DNA from: Colletotrichum lupini
Lineage: Eukaryota; Ascomycota; Sordariomycetes; Glomerellales; Glomerellaceae
NCBI RefSeq assembly: GCF_023278565.1
Contig: NC_064678.1
Span: forward strand, 2,170,001 to 2,234,000
Length of the DNA: 64,000 bases
Direction: 5' to 3'
The translations under genes were made by a program, and so were the position numbers. Below, piece by piece: positions 11,742-22,995 of this stretch. The notes under the pieces are model-generated. The model saw only the letters and a list, made by a program, of their open reading frames with translations, had not been told where the DNA came from and did no database searches. Numbering within the stretch: position 1 is the stretch's first letter; every line of letters starts with the position of its first letter.

Positions 11742-13176
11742 CTACGACCGCGATGGCTGCTCATTCGAAGCCGGTCGACTATTCGTAAGCTCCGTTATGC
11801 TTTCACTCTCGTAGTTTTTTGTCCTGCGGTTCTGGCTCGGGATTTTGAACTGGTCGCTGTGCCTGAAACTACCCACAATTTCCGTCACATCTGGCCGTCG
11901 AGACGAATATTTAATATCGGTCCATAGTGTCTTGCAGGCCTTCCATGAAGTCACCACATAGATGAGCGCATTCCAGAAGCCCTGAAGCGGGAGAACAAAG
12001 GCACTCATAAACTCTAGCGGCGTCGAAGACTCCTTGGTGTGTATGACCGAGTAGACGCGGTTGGCGCTCGACGGGACCCAAGTGATCAGAATGACTGTAA
12101 AGAATAGGATCGAACACTTGGTGTAAGACCAAGCCGCGTTGTTGAGCTCGTAGTTGCGTCGACGAGCAGAGTTCATCGGCCGCTGGGCGGAAGTATCCGC
12201 CGTGTTACTTTCGGTAGGCGGGATAGCCGCTTCGGCTTGTGATTCATTGCGGCTATAGCGATTGGCAGAAATGCTGACAGAGTAAGCAGCGTTGGGTAGT
12301 CGTGGGACTGGCCCGGCTTCCGAGCCACGTCTTCCCACTGTGGCAAGACCAATAGAACCCTGAGGCTGATCCATCGCTTCCGAGGTGACGTAGACTTCGG
12401 TCGTCTTCATCGAGGTTAGAACGTCGTGGAACGAGTTCATTTGGTCGTGGTCCGAGGAGCTAAAATGGTGAAGCTGCTTTCGCTTTTGGTAGATTTCTCG
12501 GCCCGCGCGGATGTAGATGAAGAAAGTGATCAAAATTGCAATCCTGTAACAATTAGCAAAGCCCAATTGAAGCGACAAATAAACCTACCAAACGGGTCCG
12601 TAGAATGTGAGAATGCGCCAGATCTCCCACTCAGGTCGAATCCAGCACCATAATGTCGCGTTGCCATAGACCCTCAATCCATCGCCGTTCCTGACAAAGA
12701 CATAGACCAGGGCTGGGATAAAGGGAATTCCATAACAGCAGACGAGATACGGTATCTCCATTCTCCGTAGTCTTTCGGCGTCGAACTTGTAGTAGAATGT
12801 CAAGTAGACGTTGATAGCCATAGTAAGCGTCCAAAATGCATCAGCCGGCATGAACCTGCAGTGTGTTAGTCGCGAACCAGTAGCGGGGCCGATATACCAA
12901 CATTTGAACCAGGAACGCCTGAAGCTGGCAGCCTGGCGAGTCCGGAGAACCAATGTAGGACCTTGCCATGAGCGTTCCAACGTTCGTCATCATATTTCCA
13001 AAGGAAGCGAAGAATACAAGCCGATTGATGGGTTTGTGGAACGCTCTAGACGAGCAAAATGTGACAATGATGAATACACATCCCAGCAGCGAGAAGACCG
13101 AGCAGGTTCTTTCTATGATACTGAGAAGGTCGAGGTCTCCTTTGTCCAAGTTGGCCTTCTCTTGGGGTGTGTCCAT
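11742..13176 (-). CDS. cAMP-receptor-like G-protein-coupled receptor
   Basis: Three exons: 13,176-12,902, 12,855-12,589 and 12,543-11,742, with introns of 46 and 45 nt; the spliced frame gives 447 residues. Seven membrane segments are visible at about 18-40, 52-72, 90-112, 124-146, 173-193, 320-344 and 355-380. The segment MFMPADAFWTLTMAINVYL (TM3) and the following YYKFDAERLRRMEIPYL loop are typical of the fungal Dicty_CAR/Git3-like class. The third cytoplasmic loop is long (about 195-320), Ser/Thr-rich and variable, and the C-tail is about 65 residues, both usual for the class. Splice 1 joins LVQ-M to FMPAD; its donor GTTGGT is weak, but the frame and conserved residues demand it. The start at MDTPQEK was chosen because the frame upstream does not resemble receptor sequence. 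It acts at the plasma membrane, presumably through a G-alpha subunit; the ligand cannot be told from sequence. Confidence 0.88.
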
Positions 13177-13498
13177 TTTGTCGATGGTAGTATACGGAAC
13201 CGGCAAAGGCCCTTTTGTGTGGCCGGGTCGATTTACACGATACGAAACAACGTCAGACTGGTGTCTGTGTTGACGGCAACCAGTGGTGTTTTGAACAAGT
13301 GGTAGTGATTGTCGACGGCTTTGGTCGTGGGCCTTGCTCGAAATGTTGTAAATCGGTTTCGTGAAATGGTGGATGGCCAACCGTTCAAGTACGCTGACCT
13401 CCCTCACTGAAAGGTCCCAGCCAACGAAAGTAGCGACAACTCCGACGAGCAACGGGTTGTAAAGGTGTTGCCCAACCCAATAGGGGCAGTCCAATATG

Positions 13499-13919
13499 TC
13501 AACTTCCTATCAAGATTCTATGCGAACTCCTGACCAGGATGGTCTGCAGGAGAGCACAAGCGGATGTGCTGAGCCAGAATCCAGGAACCGAATTGTCGAG
13601 AAACGAGAACCAACATGGTCCGGAGAGGGCGTAGAAGACGGGATCAAAGATGATGGCAACGACGGTAAAATGTAAGAAAAGAGGAAAGGAGCCAGTCATC
13701 AACTCATCGAGGCGCCGCAGGCCCTGGGCCTTCGCATGGCGTGTAGCAGGGGCTGTGTAGGGCCGGATTGGCCAGTATGCTGTCGAGACCATGTTCCATG
13801 TTGGGACGGGGCGTGTAAGTACGTGAGTACCCTCCTGGACACCCTCTTGTGCAGAGAACCACGGGAGAGAAGACACTACAGATACCTGGCAATTGCTGGA
13901 GATTTGGTGTGGTCGCCAT
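13499..13919 (-). CDS. possible small membrane protein upstream of GPCR
   Basis: Possible two-exon gene: 13,919-13,886, a 40-nt intron (GTATCT...AAG), then 13,845-13,499, giving 126 residues. It has two hydrophobic stretches: SFPLFLHFTVVAIIFDPVFY and a segment around SVPGFWLSTSACALLQTILV. The amino acid makeup looks protein-like, but I recognise no family. It lies on the same strand just upstream of the GPCR start (13,176). It could instead be a 5' leader or alternative upstream exon of that gene, or chance. The AAG acceptor is non-preferred. The function is unknown. Confidence 0.28.
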
Positions 13920-14360
13920 GTCCGCGTGAAGAGAAGTGTGAGGGCACTAGGGAGTTAGAGGATGGATGTTGTGGAAGCTGGAACAGGCCAAGTGAAGGAC
14001 TTAGCTCGCCGCATCCGGATCCACTGGAACCAGCTTGGCGCGGGGTCGGACGAACCTGGGGACGCCAGGGACCCCTGGTCGATTCCCTCTAGCAGCACCG
14101 TTACAAGGCCCCCCTGGCCCTGGGCCAAAGTTCTTCGTTAGGTGGGTGAGCTGTCGAGCTGCATATCCGTAGGTATTCTGCAGTGCCCGTATTCGTTGAA
14201 CAAAATTGCCTTCAGTTTCTGAACTCCCTGAGTGATGGCCGTCGCCATCCTCCCTCACCGCGTGGCCTCCTCATGGTGATCGGATACCCCTGAGCTGGCA
14301 TTATGATGGGAGCTTGTCATCCTACCCAAGCCAACCCTGTACTTACTTCAGGCGGAAATA

Positions 14361-14675
14361 TCATGTTTTCTCGCGGAGCTTGGACGTGCAAACCTTGGTC
14401 AAGGCGGCGGGATGGTCAGCGGAAGGGTACCACGGTTCCAAACCCCAAACTGTCTGGCACTCAGGCGCCTCCTGGCCGATGCCTTTCTCGACTTCCATCC
14501 TCCTAGTGAAACCCTTGTCAAGCCACCGCAAACCAGGGATCGAGGGCTGTAATTTGGATGTGTCGTCGTTGGACCAAAGGGAGCTCGTGTTTGCTGACCC
14601 CATGAAGAAGACTAGCAGGGTAGTTGCGATAAAAAAAATCGGGATCACGACTCGAGGAAATTGGGAGTTTTCCAT
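14361..14675 (-). CDS. possible small signal-anchored protein
   Basis: A 104-codon frame starting at an ATG. The N-terminus has a clear hydrophobic anchor or signal (PRVVIPIFFIATTLLVFFMG, about residues 8-27) followed by a lumen-like segment with two cysteines. The stop lies about 20 bases before a strong donor, GTAAGTACAG (about 14,340). A further open frame at 14,001-14,258 on the same strand ends in a Gly/Pro/Ala-rich tail, so this may be the first exon of a larger or decayed gene. No family recognised. It may be a small secreted or type II membrane protein, a pseudogene, or chance. Confidence 0.25.
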   Translation of the reverse strand: MENSQFPRVVIPIFFIATTLLVFFMGSANTSSLWSNDDTSKLQPSIPGLRWLDKGFTRRMEVEKGIGQEAPECQTVWGLEPWYPSADHPAALTKVCTSKLREKT

Positions 14676-17600
14676 AGACTGTAGGGCTAGTTGGCCTTGC
14701 TTTCAACGAAATGCTTAAGCCGTAGAAGGGTCTCATTCTGCAACCCTCTGATGGTGCTGTTGGAGACGGGCCGTGGGCGCTGACGTTCTGCTGCAAAGTT
14801 CCGTACAGCACCATCCAATCTAATAGGGCATTGCCACGCTGTAGAAGGCGGCAGCTAGCGAAGACTGACGTCCGCATTGCTTTCACCGTATCATCCGGTG
14901 TGCTGGTGACAAAGCCATGGTGAATCAGGTATGAACAAAGACTGATCTCTGACCTCTCAAGATAGGGAGCCTTTCCGTTTCGGGACGCAACGGTCAGTGT
15001 GCAGTCGTTGGTTCGCGCAGGGCCTTACGAAGAATTCGTCATTGAGATGGAAATAGGTACCTAGCTTGACGGCCAGCCACAATGACTCGAAATGCCGTCG
15101 ATTTTGCTGGCTAGCTGCTGCTTTGTCCCAACATCTCTCAGACCGGCTGACGGCACGGTGGTAGCTTCGCCCACGTGGAGAGCGCCACGATCGACGATGT
15201 CTCCGAGCTGGTAGTGAACGGGTGCTCGTAGGATGGAATCAAAACTGAGACGAAGTCGACGGCGGCGTGATGTCGTCTGGAGTGTGGTCTCCTATGGGTT
15301 TGAGATGGGACGGGGCGATACTTTCCAGCGCCGCGCCGTCTGCGTAATCCGTGGTTCCGACTGCTCGGTGCCAAGCCACACGCCAGAGACGACTCTATGG
15401 AAGATGGCTGTTGGAATGAATTGTTGGACTGGACGAGACCACGCGGTGATGAGAGACCTAGCTAAACCTCGGCGACGAAGCTCAGATGGATTTTGACCGA
15501 CCCCAGTTTTAGACAGCCACCTTACAATTAGGCACAAGCTGTGCCGTCGTTTGAAGACCCAGACGGGATAATACGGCCGTACCGAGGTGTCTGTTGGAGG
15601 ATCTGGATGAACGCTGATTAGCTACCAGGCCTGCCAAAGCCCGGAGGATGGGAGGCGTAGAAGCCTAGAAGGGTTAAAATGCATAATGAAGGCAAAGTCT
15701 GGGGGAGGAGACTCGTGAATCTGCAGTGCTGCGGTGCATGCTCCGAGATGAACTTGGTTGGGTGCGGTCGACCGGAGCGAAGCAGCAGGTGCCAGGAGCC
15801 TACGAATAGGAGGTCGGGACCTAAAGAGAAGGAGGCCACAGGGCGGGAGGTTTCTGGTGGTGACAACGAAGGCACGAAGAGTGACATTGAAAATGGGGAA
15901 TTTACCCACATTTACCCCAAAACTGCACCACTCATTCCCCAGGACCCAGGTGCCTGTTCCTGCCTATCCCAAGCGGGGGAAAGTGGGGCTCTCTTCCGAG
16001 CATCGGTACGTACCGCACAGATATCCGTATCTCTTCTGGGAATCGGCAACCACCAAGCTTTTCGAGTCAAACACGCCGGCCTTCCAAGAGTCCAACCATG
16101 GCAAAGCCAACACGCGGGTCCCATCCATAGGGCCTAGCCCAAGCTGGAAAACGGATGGACTGTTTGTCTTCATTCATCAGCTTAATTTACCGGCTTATGC
16201 CGTGCCTCCGCGACTCTGGTTGCCTACTTCGCCTTTCTTTGAGCTCTTCGTTGTCGTTGGCCAGCCTCGATCCTCGGTGCTGACCTTATTTTTTTCTTTT
16301 TTTTCTTTGTGCCGCGGCGGATCATAACCTCGATCATCCTGTTATCATATTCCAGCGGTGAAGAAGCTTGGTATGGAATCCGGACAAGAGGGTTGCCTCC
16401 GAGGCTGGTTGCCACTGACGGCATCAAATCATGTTACCTTTGCCTCCAACAGATCCGAGGTCTTGGTGCCGGCGGTCCATTGCCTCTGAAGGGGGTCAAA
16501 TTGTGTTTCATCGATCGCAGCGTTCCAAGACTGCTACCTTGGACGGACTTGAGGGCGTTTTCCCGGCTGACCATGGCCTCGGGAGTGGCTCTTCCTCTAA
16601 ATGCCCAGAGGTTCCTCGACCAGGTCTCTCGTCTTGGCTTCTCGTGGGCAGGTACTATACGGTCGAACTCTAACATATTGTCGGTATACGACCCTCCGCC
16701 ACAGAGCGACAGATCTATGGATCTGGATGACTCAACAAAGTAAAGGTGGGCAGATTGCGGAGAAACACAAAGAGGCCTAGCGAATTGGTGACATGGAGAG
16801 AGTCCTATCCCAACTTTTTTCACTAATGCCTTTATCAAAAACCCTCACTTATCCATATAGTCTACGGGATACAGACAACTACAGCAGTTCCAGACCACAC
16901 TAGTCACAAAATGTCGACAGTCAACCACACCTGCTCTCTTACCCCAGACTTGCCTGCTTCAAGGGTCTGCCCTTGATGCGCAATATGCGTGATCGAAGGA
17001 GCTGAACCTGGCCATCCATGCGGGGTTCTCGTCCGTGCGTTCCTGTCAGAATTAACATGAGCCGCCACAACGCCGCGGAGGAGAACTTTCCCCTGTCGAC
17101 TCGGCCAGGGCGGTGGTGTCGATGCCCTTTTCAGCCATAAAATTCGAGCAGATACCTTACGCACTCTGATATAGTCCTCTCTGCTGGCCAGCGGGGTGGT
17201 GACGACTTTGTCCGACCTTCTTGTGGCTGGCTTTGCCTGCTCTGGTGGTCTCGTCGACTGGGGCGGCCTAGGCATTACACAAAAAATATGAACGAAAGGA
17301 AGGAGGGGAATACTGACCTTGTAATTCACGCCCCTGTCCGGACTCGAACAGCGCGCCCCTCAGTCAACCCGAACTCTGACTTCATGGGAGTATTTGTTTA
17401 TTTGACCATTCGACCACCTCGCACACAGCTTGACCTGACCTCGCCGACCTAGACGGGCGCTGCTGTGCTGGTAACGGGAATGAGATTGAGGGGGGGTATA
17501 TACTCCTGGTCCGACTCGGTAACGTAGATTGAGGAAGGAGGGACGTAGGGGTGGGAAGGAACGGCTGAGCGAGGCCTGGATGGTAAATGCTCAAGATCGT

Positions 17601-19670
17601 GACCCATAGGGCCGCATCTACCTAGGTAGCTTCTTCGCTCGTCGCAGCCGCCTTCACATCCTTGTCCACAAATCACTACAGACCCAGACAAAGGTTGATG
17701 AAGAGCGAGAAGGAGAAGTCATCGCTCCGTATCCTGGTTTCTAGGCCAAGAAAAGCCTCGTCCAAGTTTGAGAGTGGCCAGAGCCACTTTGGTGGCAGGA
17801 AACAGATATAGGCAACAGAGAACCCCCCTCGCTCAACTTTCATCTATGCAGTCTCTTGTCTTGTAATTCAGCCACCACGAGAAGATGGGACACACACGAG
17901 CCAACTGCCTCATTGGGTGGCTGGTCTAATCAACGTGCCGCTTTCTTGACAGCGCTAGCGTCTGGGGTAATACGTAGACCCGAACGGTTCTTTTCGGGAA
18001 AGGAGGGCGATGGCTCCTATCAGGGGTGCGTACGCCACCACGGCGACATTCGCGAAATTTGAGCATTTCCTCCGAGGACGCTTTGACGGATGTAAGCTGA
18101 ATCGGTGATATTCTCTGGGGGTTGCAATTCAATGTTCCCCTCTGTCTGGTCCAGCCACGCGGGATAGACAGGAAGACCATAGTCAGTTACTGAAGGAGGC
18201 TAGAGGTAGCATGGGCTTGCTTGAAGGGATCGAAAGGAAGCCGAGAGAAGCCCGGGTGGGCAGAGCTGTCGTCACATTTCACATTGCGGCGAAGTACATC
18301 TACTTCCCAGGTGTATTTGGCCATGGCGAGTCCGCAGCTTTCAACATACTCTTGTATCCAGGCCTGTTTTTCTGTAAGTCTCTTCGGCTTGACGTCCCGT
18401 CATGCCCAGCTGCCGGGGGAACGCAACTTGGCGTTCGAACAGAAACCACTGATCTGTGGCCAAGGTAGAGAGGCACGGCTCGGTTGTTTAAACTGTTCTG
18501 GGCAGGAGGACGAGGCAGACTACTCCAGTCGATTTGTGAAGATGTGAATCGCCGAGGCCAAGCAAGCAGTCTGACTTTCCACTCGAGACTTACTCGTCGT
18601 CGGTCGGTTGACCGTTGATCTACACTCTACCCTAGCACTATCTGGGTCTTCTGGATTCTAGACCAGCCGCAAGCCAACTTCTGAGTGAATTTTAGCGCTC
18701 AGTGAAGGTCGGTCTCTCTTTCGGCGAATCTAAGCCAGGTTCAGTATGGTCGAAGCAGTGGCGTCGCGATAGTCGGATTATGCCTTAGTCGTAGTATTGC
18801 GATCGTTGTTCAATCTTGAGGTCAGTCTTTCTATCGAAGGAAAGTCGAACGGGAGATGGCTTGCCAGAAGCAAACTGATCTATTGATTTTCCGTATCATG
18901 CAGTAAAGTAAGGTAAGTTGGGATCGAACATTTTCAAGCTCACAATTGAGGTACGAGATGGATAGTATTGCCGATCATCCTTTCGACTGACATCGTCAGT
19001 CTTTAGCCCTCATCTGGAATCCAAGGTCGACTTATGCCTGCCAGAGTTCATTAGAAAGCAATAGCTGTTCAAGGTTTTGGCTAAACTTGTGGCTTTCGCG
19101 ATTCGAAATACTGAAGTAGGCTTTGTCCCATGTCTCATCCAAGGCCATCGAAGCGGCAGGTACCGCTTCTTTGGAGCATTCTCCTGGAAGAGGACAGAAA
19201 CGACATGTCATCTCGAGAAGTCACAACGGCAGAGGAGCCTGCTTCATCACTGTTGAGTCTTTGTGGGATTCGGCATCGTCTCATTGTTCGGTTTCGAGGT
19301 TGAACGAGGGCGGCTTCCATGGACACCTTCTAGTTGCTTGTTCGTCGCACCAGGGAGTCTTTGCTTGTTGGCTTCTAGAAACCTACCCTTCCATCGATGG
19401 AGAATAAGATCTGGGCCATTCCAGCTTTGTTGAAACTTCACGTATGTGGAAGGCCAGAAGATGCGCGAGCAAGCTTTGTAGGTACAGCCAAGTTGAAAAT
19501 AAGAAGACTTCATCAACAAACAGCCTCAGATGAAACTCATAATTTCCAAGTTTTCAGAGCATGAGCAATCTTGATCTTGAATCCTGTCAAATGGCGGATA
19601 ATCACGCAACTTAGTATCCTCGTCACACCCCTCCCAGATAATATCTGAACTCTCCACGAGGAACGGCACA
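14676..19670. other. 5-kb gene-poor stretch
   Basis: No reading frame here matches a family I recognise. Open frames up to 189 codons occur on both strands and overlap each other (for example 15,758-16,327 + and 16,904-17,329 -), the usual picture for G+C-balanced noncoding DNA. A T-rich tract lies at about 16,287-16,309. A TACCTAGGTA palindrome is at 17,619-17,628. Short or multi-intron genes cannot be excluded. Confidence 0.5.
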
Positions 19671-20537
19671 ATGCCACGAGGCCACAGAATGTCGAAACGC
19701 GCGTCCAAACGCAGACACGCAAGCCCAGAACCGGACTTGAGTCTCACAGAAGGGATCCCCATCATCAAGGCCCGTCGATACCCCCCGCGAAAAGACGTCG
19801 AATATCACGTAACAGGAAGACACCGGTCGTTGTATGAACACCATCCTCCCCCTCGTTCCCCCAAACGCCACCGACACAATCACCACATCGAAGCCAACTC
19901 GAACACAGATGGCGATCTGAAGATGATCCCCATGCCACCAGATTCGCCCTCGACAGCCCTCGTTCTCAGGACATCAAGAACACCGGGCCATAAGAAAGAC
20001 AACCGAAAGAACGACGACGACAGCTACCTGGACATCGTGAGACGCCGCCGAAAACCTAAGCATAAGCCCGGCCTCGAGCTGAATCTCGAGCCGGTGATCC
20101 ACAGAGCCTCGAAACGTCGCCGCAGCATCATAGACGATACCGGACGCGAGATACATGAGCAGCAACAGTGCAGCGACCTCGTCGTCGACAACTACCGCTT
20201 CCGTAATCGCATCCTGTCCCTCCTGGACGAGCAACGCTCATCGGTCGAGTCGTGGGCCCGCAGCGTCGGCGCGGGAGGCCCGGCTGAGCCGATGGACTGG
20301 CAGCCGGAGCAGGAGCGGGTCGTGTACATTGCCCGCGACCTCGTGGAGTACGGGTGCTACGAGGACCGGTGGAGAATCGGGGGTGGGCAGGAGGAGCAAC
20401 CGCGGCAGCAGCAGGAGGGCAGGCCGACGGCCCAGCTCTCGTCGGAATTAGTGTCGTGGGCCGATCAGGGAGAGGATGGGTCGGACATGTGTGGGGCGCC
20501 GGTACTTGGCTTAAGTCTTGTGGATGTGATTGAGTGA
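19671..20537 (+). CDS. basic hypothetical protein, probably nuclear
   Basis: Single exon, 288 residues, starting at an ATG in GCACAATGCC. A second possible start lies six codons in (MSKRASK). The first two thirds is very basic, with several nuclear-localisation-like clusters (SKRASKRRH near 8-16, SPKRHRH near 63-69, RRRRKPKHKP near 123-132, ASKRRRS near 146-152). The C-terminal third is acidic/Gln-rich and contains a likely helix (NYRFRNRILSLLDEQRSSVESW). No domain is recognised. Uninterrupted length, separation from other genes and plausible start context support a real gene. Function unknown; a chromatin or nucleolar role would be only a guess. Confidence 0.75.
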   Translation: MPRGHRMSKRASKRRHASPEPDLSLTEGIPIIKARRYPPRKDVEYHVTGRHRSLYEHHPPPRSPKRHRHNHHIEANSNTDGDLKMIPMPPDSPSTALVLRTSRTPGHKKDNRKNDDDSYLDIVRRRRKPKHKPGLELNLEPVIHRASKRRRSIIDDTGREIHEQQQCSDLVVDNYRFRNRILSLLDEQRSSVESWARSVGAGGPAEPMDWQPEQERVVYIARDLVEYGCYEDRWRIGGGQEEQPRQQQEGRPTAQLSSELVSWADQGEDGSDMCGAPVLGLSLVDVIE

Positions 20538-21006
20538 AGCGGGGGTTGGGCTGCATGAAGTCTAGACGTACATGATGGGGATAGGGGTTCGTGAGCTTCT
20601 ACTGACATTCGATAATGGAGGTAATCGGAGCCAGACGGAGTGTGAATGATCGCATATCAGGATGGATGCTAGTCACTGCGAGAGCCAGTCACCACGAGGG
20701 GGAACAATATGAGGCAGCAAAAAGCGCAACGAACTACTACTCCTATTCAAGTCTATAAGCCCATTAAACATGTCATTTTCACCGCGAGGGACTTTTTGAA
20801 TACCTATATGGGTTAACATGCAAGTTTTGAACTAGACCAGTCCTAAATTCCTAACGCCTGTCCAGATGAAGTCCGACCGACCGTACCCATTGAAGCAAAA
20901 GTCAAATCTCGTGGGAATCTCGCAAATGTACAGATTCAACCGCTCACCCACCACTCTTCTTTACGCAACGCATACAATACTTTTTTCTCCCATTTCTTTT
21001 TCACAT
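20538..21006. other. convergent 3' intergenic region
   Basis: Lies between the stop of the basic protein gene (+) and the stop of fibrillarin (-). It must carry both 3' UTRs and polyadenylation signals. No gene seen. Confidence 0.8.
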
Positions 21007-22199
21007 TTATTTCGCGTAGCGCGAGTACTCGGCAGCGACGAGGCAGTGATCACGCTCGAAGGGCTCTGTGATAATGTGTTAGTCATGGGGGGGTTTCCAC
21101 TTCCAGAGAGGAAAAAGGGGGTTACGAACCTAGCGTAAGCTGCTCCTTGGGAGTGATGCGCTCTCCTCTCAGCTTCTCGACCTCCATGGCGAAGACCTTG
21201 TGAGCGGGGGCGGTACTGTCGATACAGTTGGCCTTGATAGAGATGAGGATACCACCGCCGACCTTGAGGAACTGGTGGGCGTTCATGGCGACGATACGGG
21301 CCTGGTCGGGCTGAGCAACATCGGCGAAGATGCAGTCGACCATGGGCATGAGCATGCGGTACTTGAGGGGTTGACGGGCGTCCTCGACAATGGGGACGAC
21401 GTTGGTGCGCTTGGCGGCCATGCCGATCAGATCACGGCCGGAACGGGGGGAGAACTCGACAGCGTAGACGAAGCCGGTAGGACCGACAATATCGGCGACG
21501 TGGGAGACTGAGGTACCGGAGGCACCACCGAGGTAGAGAACCTTGGAGCCGGGGCCGAAGTAGAGCTTCTCGAGACCACCGATGACGGCGGCGGCCAACT
21601 TGGAGCGGAAGGGGTTCCACACGCGGTACTCGATCTTGGTGGTTGTGGTGGTGCCGTCCTCGTTCTGGGTTTGGTTGTCGACAGAGACGCGCTTCTCGCC
21701 GTAGACGGACTCGCCGGGGACAATGTTGCGGGTTGCGATGGCGTCCTCCTTGCCACGGACAACGAAGACACCCTCGTGACGGTGGGGCTCCTGCGATCTT
21801 TTGTTAATGGACAAATCCTTACCACGAGAAGAAAACCCTTGAGTTGTGACATACCACGATGACCTTCTGACCTCCCTTCTGACCGCCAGCAGCACCACCA
21901 CGGCCGCCTCTGCCGCCCTTGGAGACACCTCCACGGCCACGGCCACCGCCAGGACCACCGCGACCACCGCCTGCAGGATCATGTTAGCATACTCATTCTT
22001 TCGCACTCGACATCGCGAAAAGCAGATTCTCTCAAGACTCACCACGACCACCGCCGCGTCCACCGAAACCGCCGCGGCCACGGTCACCACCGAAGCCTCC
22101 ACGGCCACCACCACGGCCGCCGAAGCCACCGCGGTCACCACCACCACGTCCACCGCCGAAACCACCACGACCGCCGCCACGAGGAGTGAAGGGAGCCAT
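21007..22199 (-). CDS. NOP1: fibrillarin, box C/D snoRNP 2'-O-methyltransferase
   Basis: Four exons: 22,199-22,043, 21,970-21,855, 21,790-21,130 and 21,065-21,007, giving 330 residues; introns are 72, 64 and 64 nt. Residues 1 to about 80 form the Gly/Arg-rich (GAR) domain; the methyltransferase fold follows. The SAM-binding loop is [17 protein letters not shown] (about 175-191). Candidate catalytic residues of the fibrillarin set include K154, D247 and K276. The C-terminus ends [19 protein letters not shown], as in other fungal fibrillarins; this needs the last intron, since unspliced reading ends early after QLTLGS. Intron 1 has a good branch site (TGCTAAC). The enzyme acts in the nucleolus, methylating rRNA guided by C/D snoRNAs with Nop56/Nop58/Snu13. 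Divergent from RPL17. Confidence 0.97.
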
Positions 22200-22995
22200 T
22201 GTCTTTTAAATGTGTGTCGGGTAGTCGGAAAAGACTAGTTGTTGCAAAAAGAAAGAGCACAAGACTGGCAGTTCCCAAGTTGCGAAAGAAGAGTCGAATT
22301 GGGGGTGAGAGGCGCAGATAATGCTAATCCTCTTGGTGGCGGGTTGGGACAACTGGATACTGGGCTGGGTGTTTGAAATTTTTCGTCGGACTTTTTTTCT
22401 GAGAGCTTCAAGAGTACGCACGGGCCAAACTGACAGAAAGATTGTGGGGTCATCAAGGTGATTGGACAATGCGGAATTTCAGAGGAGCCGCCTTCCGGCA
22501 AGTTTTTTTTTACGATTAGATAAGGAGGGACACAGGGTCCACCTGCAAAGTGGGGTCTCAGATTCGGGGAGAGGCAGGAGCGTCAGAAACCAGGTGGTGG
22601 TGTCCAGTACCTGGCTTGCAACGGAATTGAAGAACACCTCAAAATATCATCCTTTCCATTTGTCCCAACTCCCCAAGCCGCAATCTCATTCCAGAAAAAC
22701 CAAACGAAACACCAGACTGTTCATCAGTTCATCGGAATAATCGTGAGTATCATCAGATTTCCCATTGCGATTTTTTCCCCGGCCAAAGCTGGAAGAAATC
22801 GCCCATTTACCCCATAGGGTTGCGGAACCCTAAGGCCGACCCCCCTGCCGTTTCCCGATCCGCAAGCGAGCCAACCCGGCGCAGGAGGGCTAGGGTCAAC
22901 GAAAGTTGTGAATTTCTTCTAACCTCACTCTGACAGCCAGCCCACGACCGACCACCGACCGACCACCGAAACCATCACCACACCCAACGATTAAG
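22200..22995. promoter_or_regulatory. shared divergent promoter, fibrillarin / L17
   Basis: 796 bases between the two start codons. It contains a perfect inverted telobox, TAGGGTT-GCGG-AACCCTA, at 22,815-22,832, and a third half-like motif CTAGGGT near 22,889. AACCCTA is the binding motif of Tbf1-type Myb factors, which act at snoRNA and ribosomal protein promoters in yeasts (established knowledge). A CGACCGACC-type repeat lies just before the L17 start. Co-regulation of both genes is inferred. Confidence 0.7.

Noticed and set aside
13177..13494. N-terminal extension of the GPCR to 13,494
   Set aside because: The frame is open but the extension is polar, not receptor-like, and the family starts close to TM1; the ATG at 13,176 fits better.
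17310..17345. tRNA-like T-arm motif (GTTCGAGTCC on the - strand)
   Set aside because: The bases around the loop do not pair into a T-stem, and no acceptor or anticodon arm could be built.
21122..22180. 352-codon frame running through fibrillarin, with a Val/Ala-rich start
   Set aside because: The first part is the Gly/Arg-rich exon read in the wrong frame and across introns; only the spliced model gives the GAR domain and the correct C-terminus.
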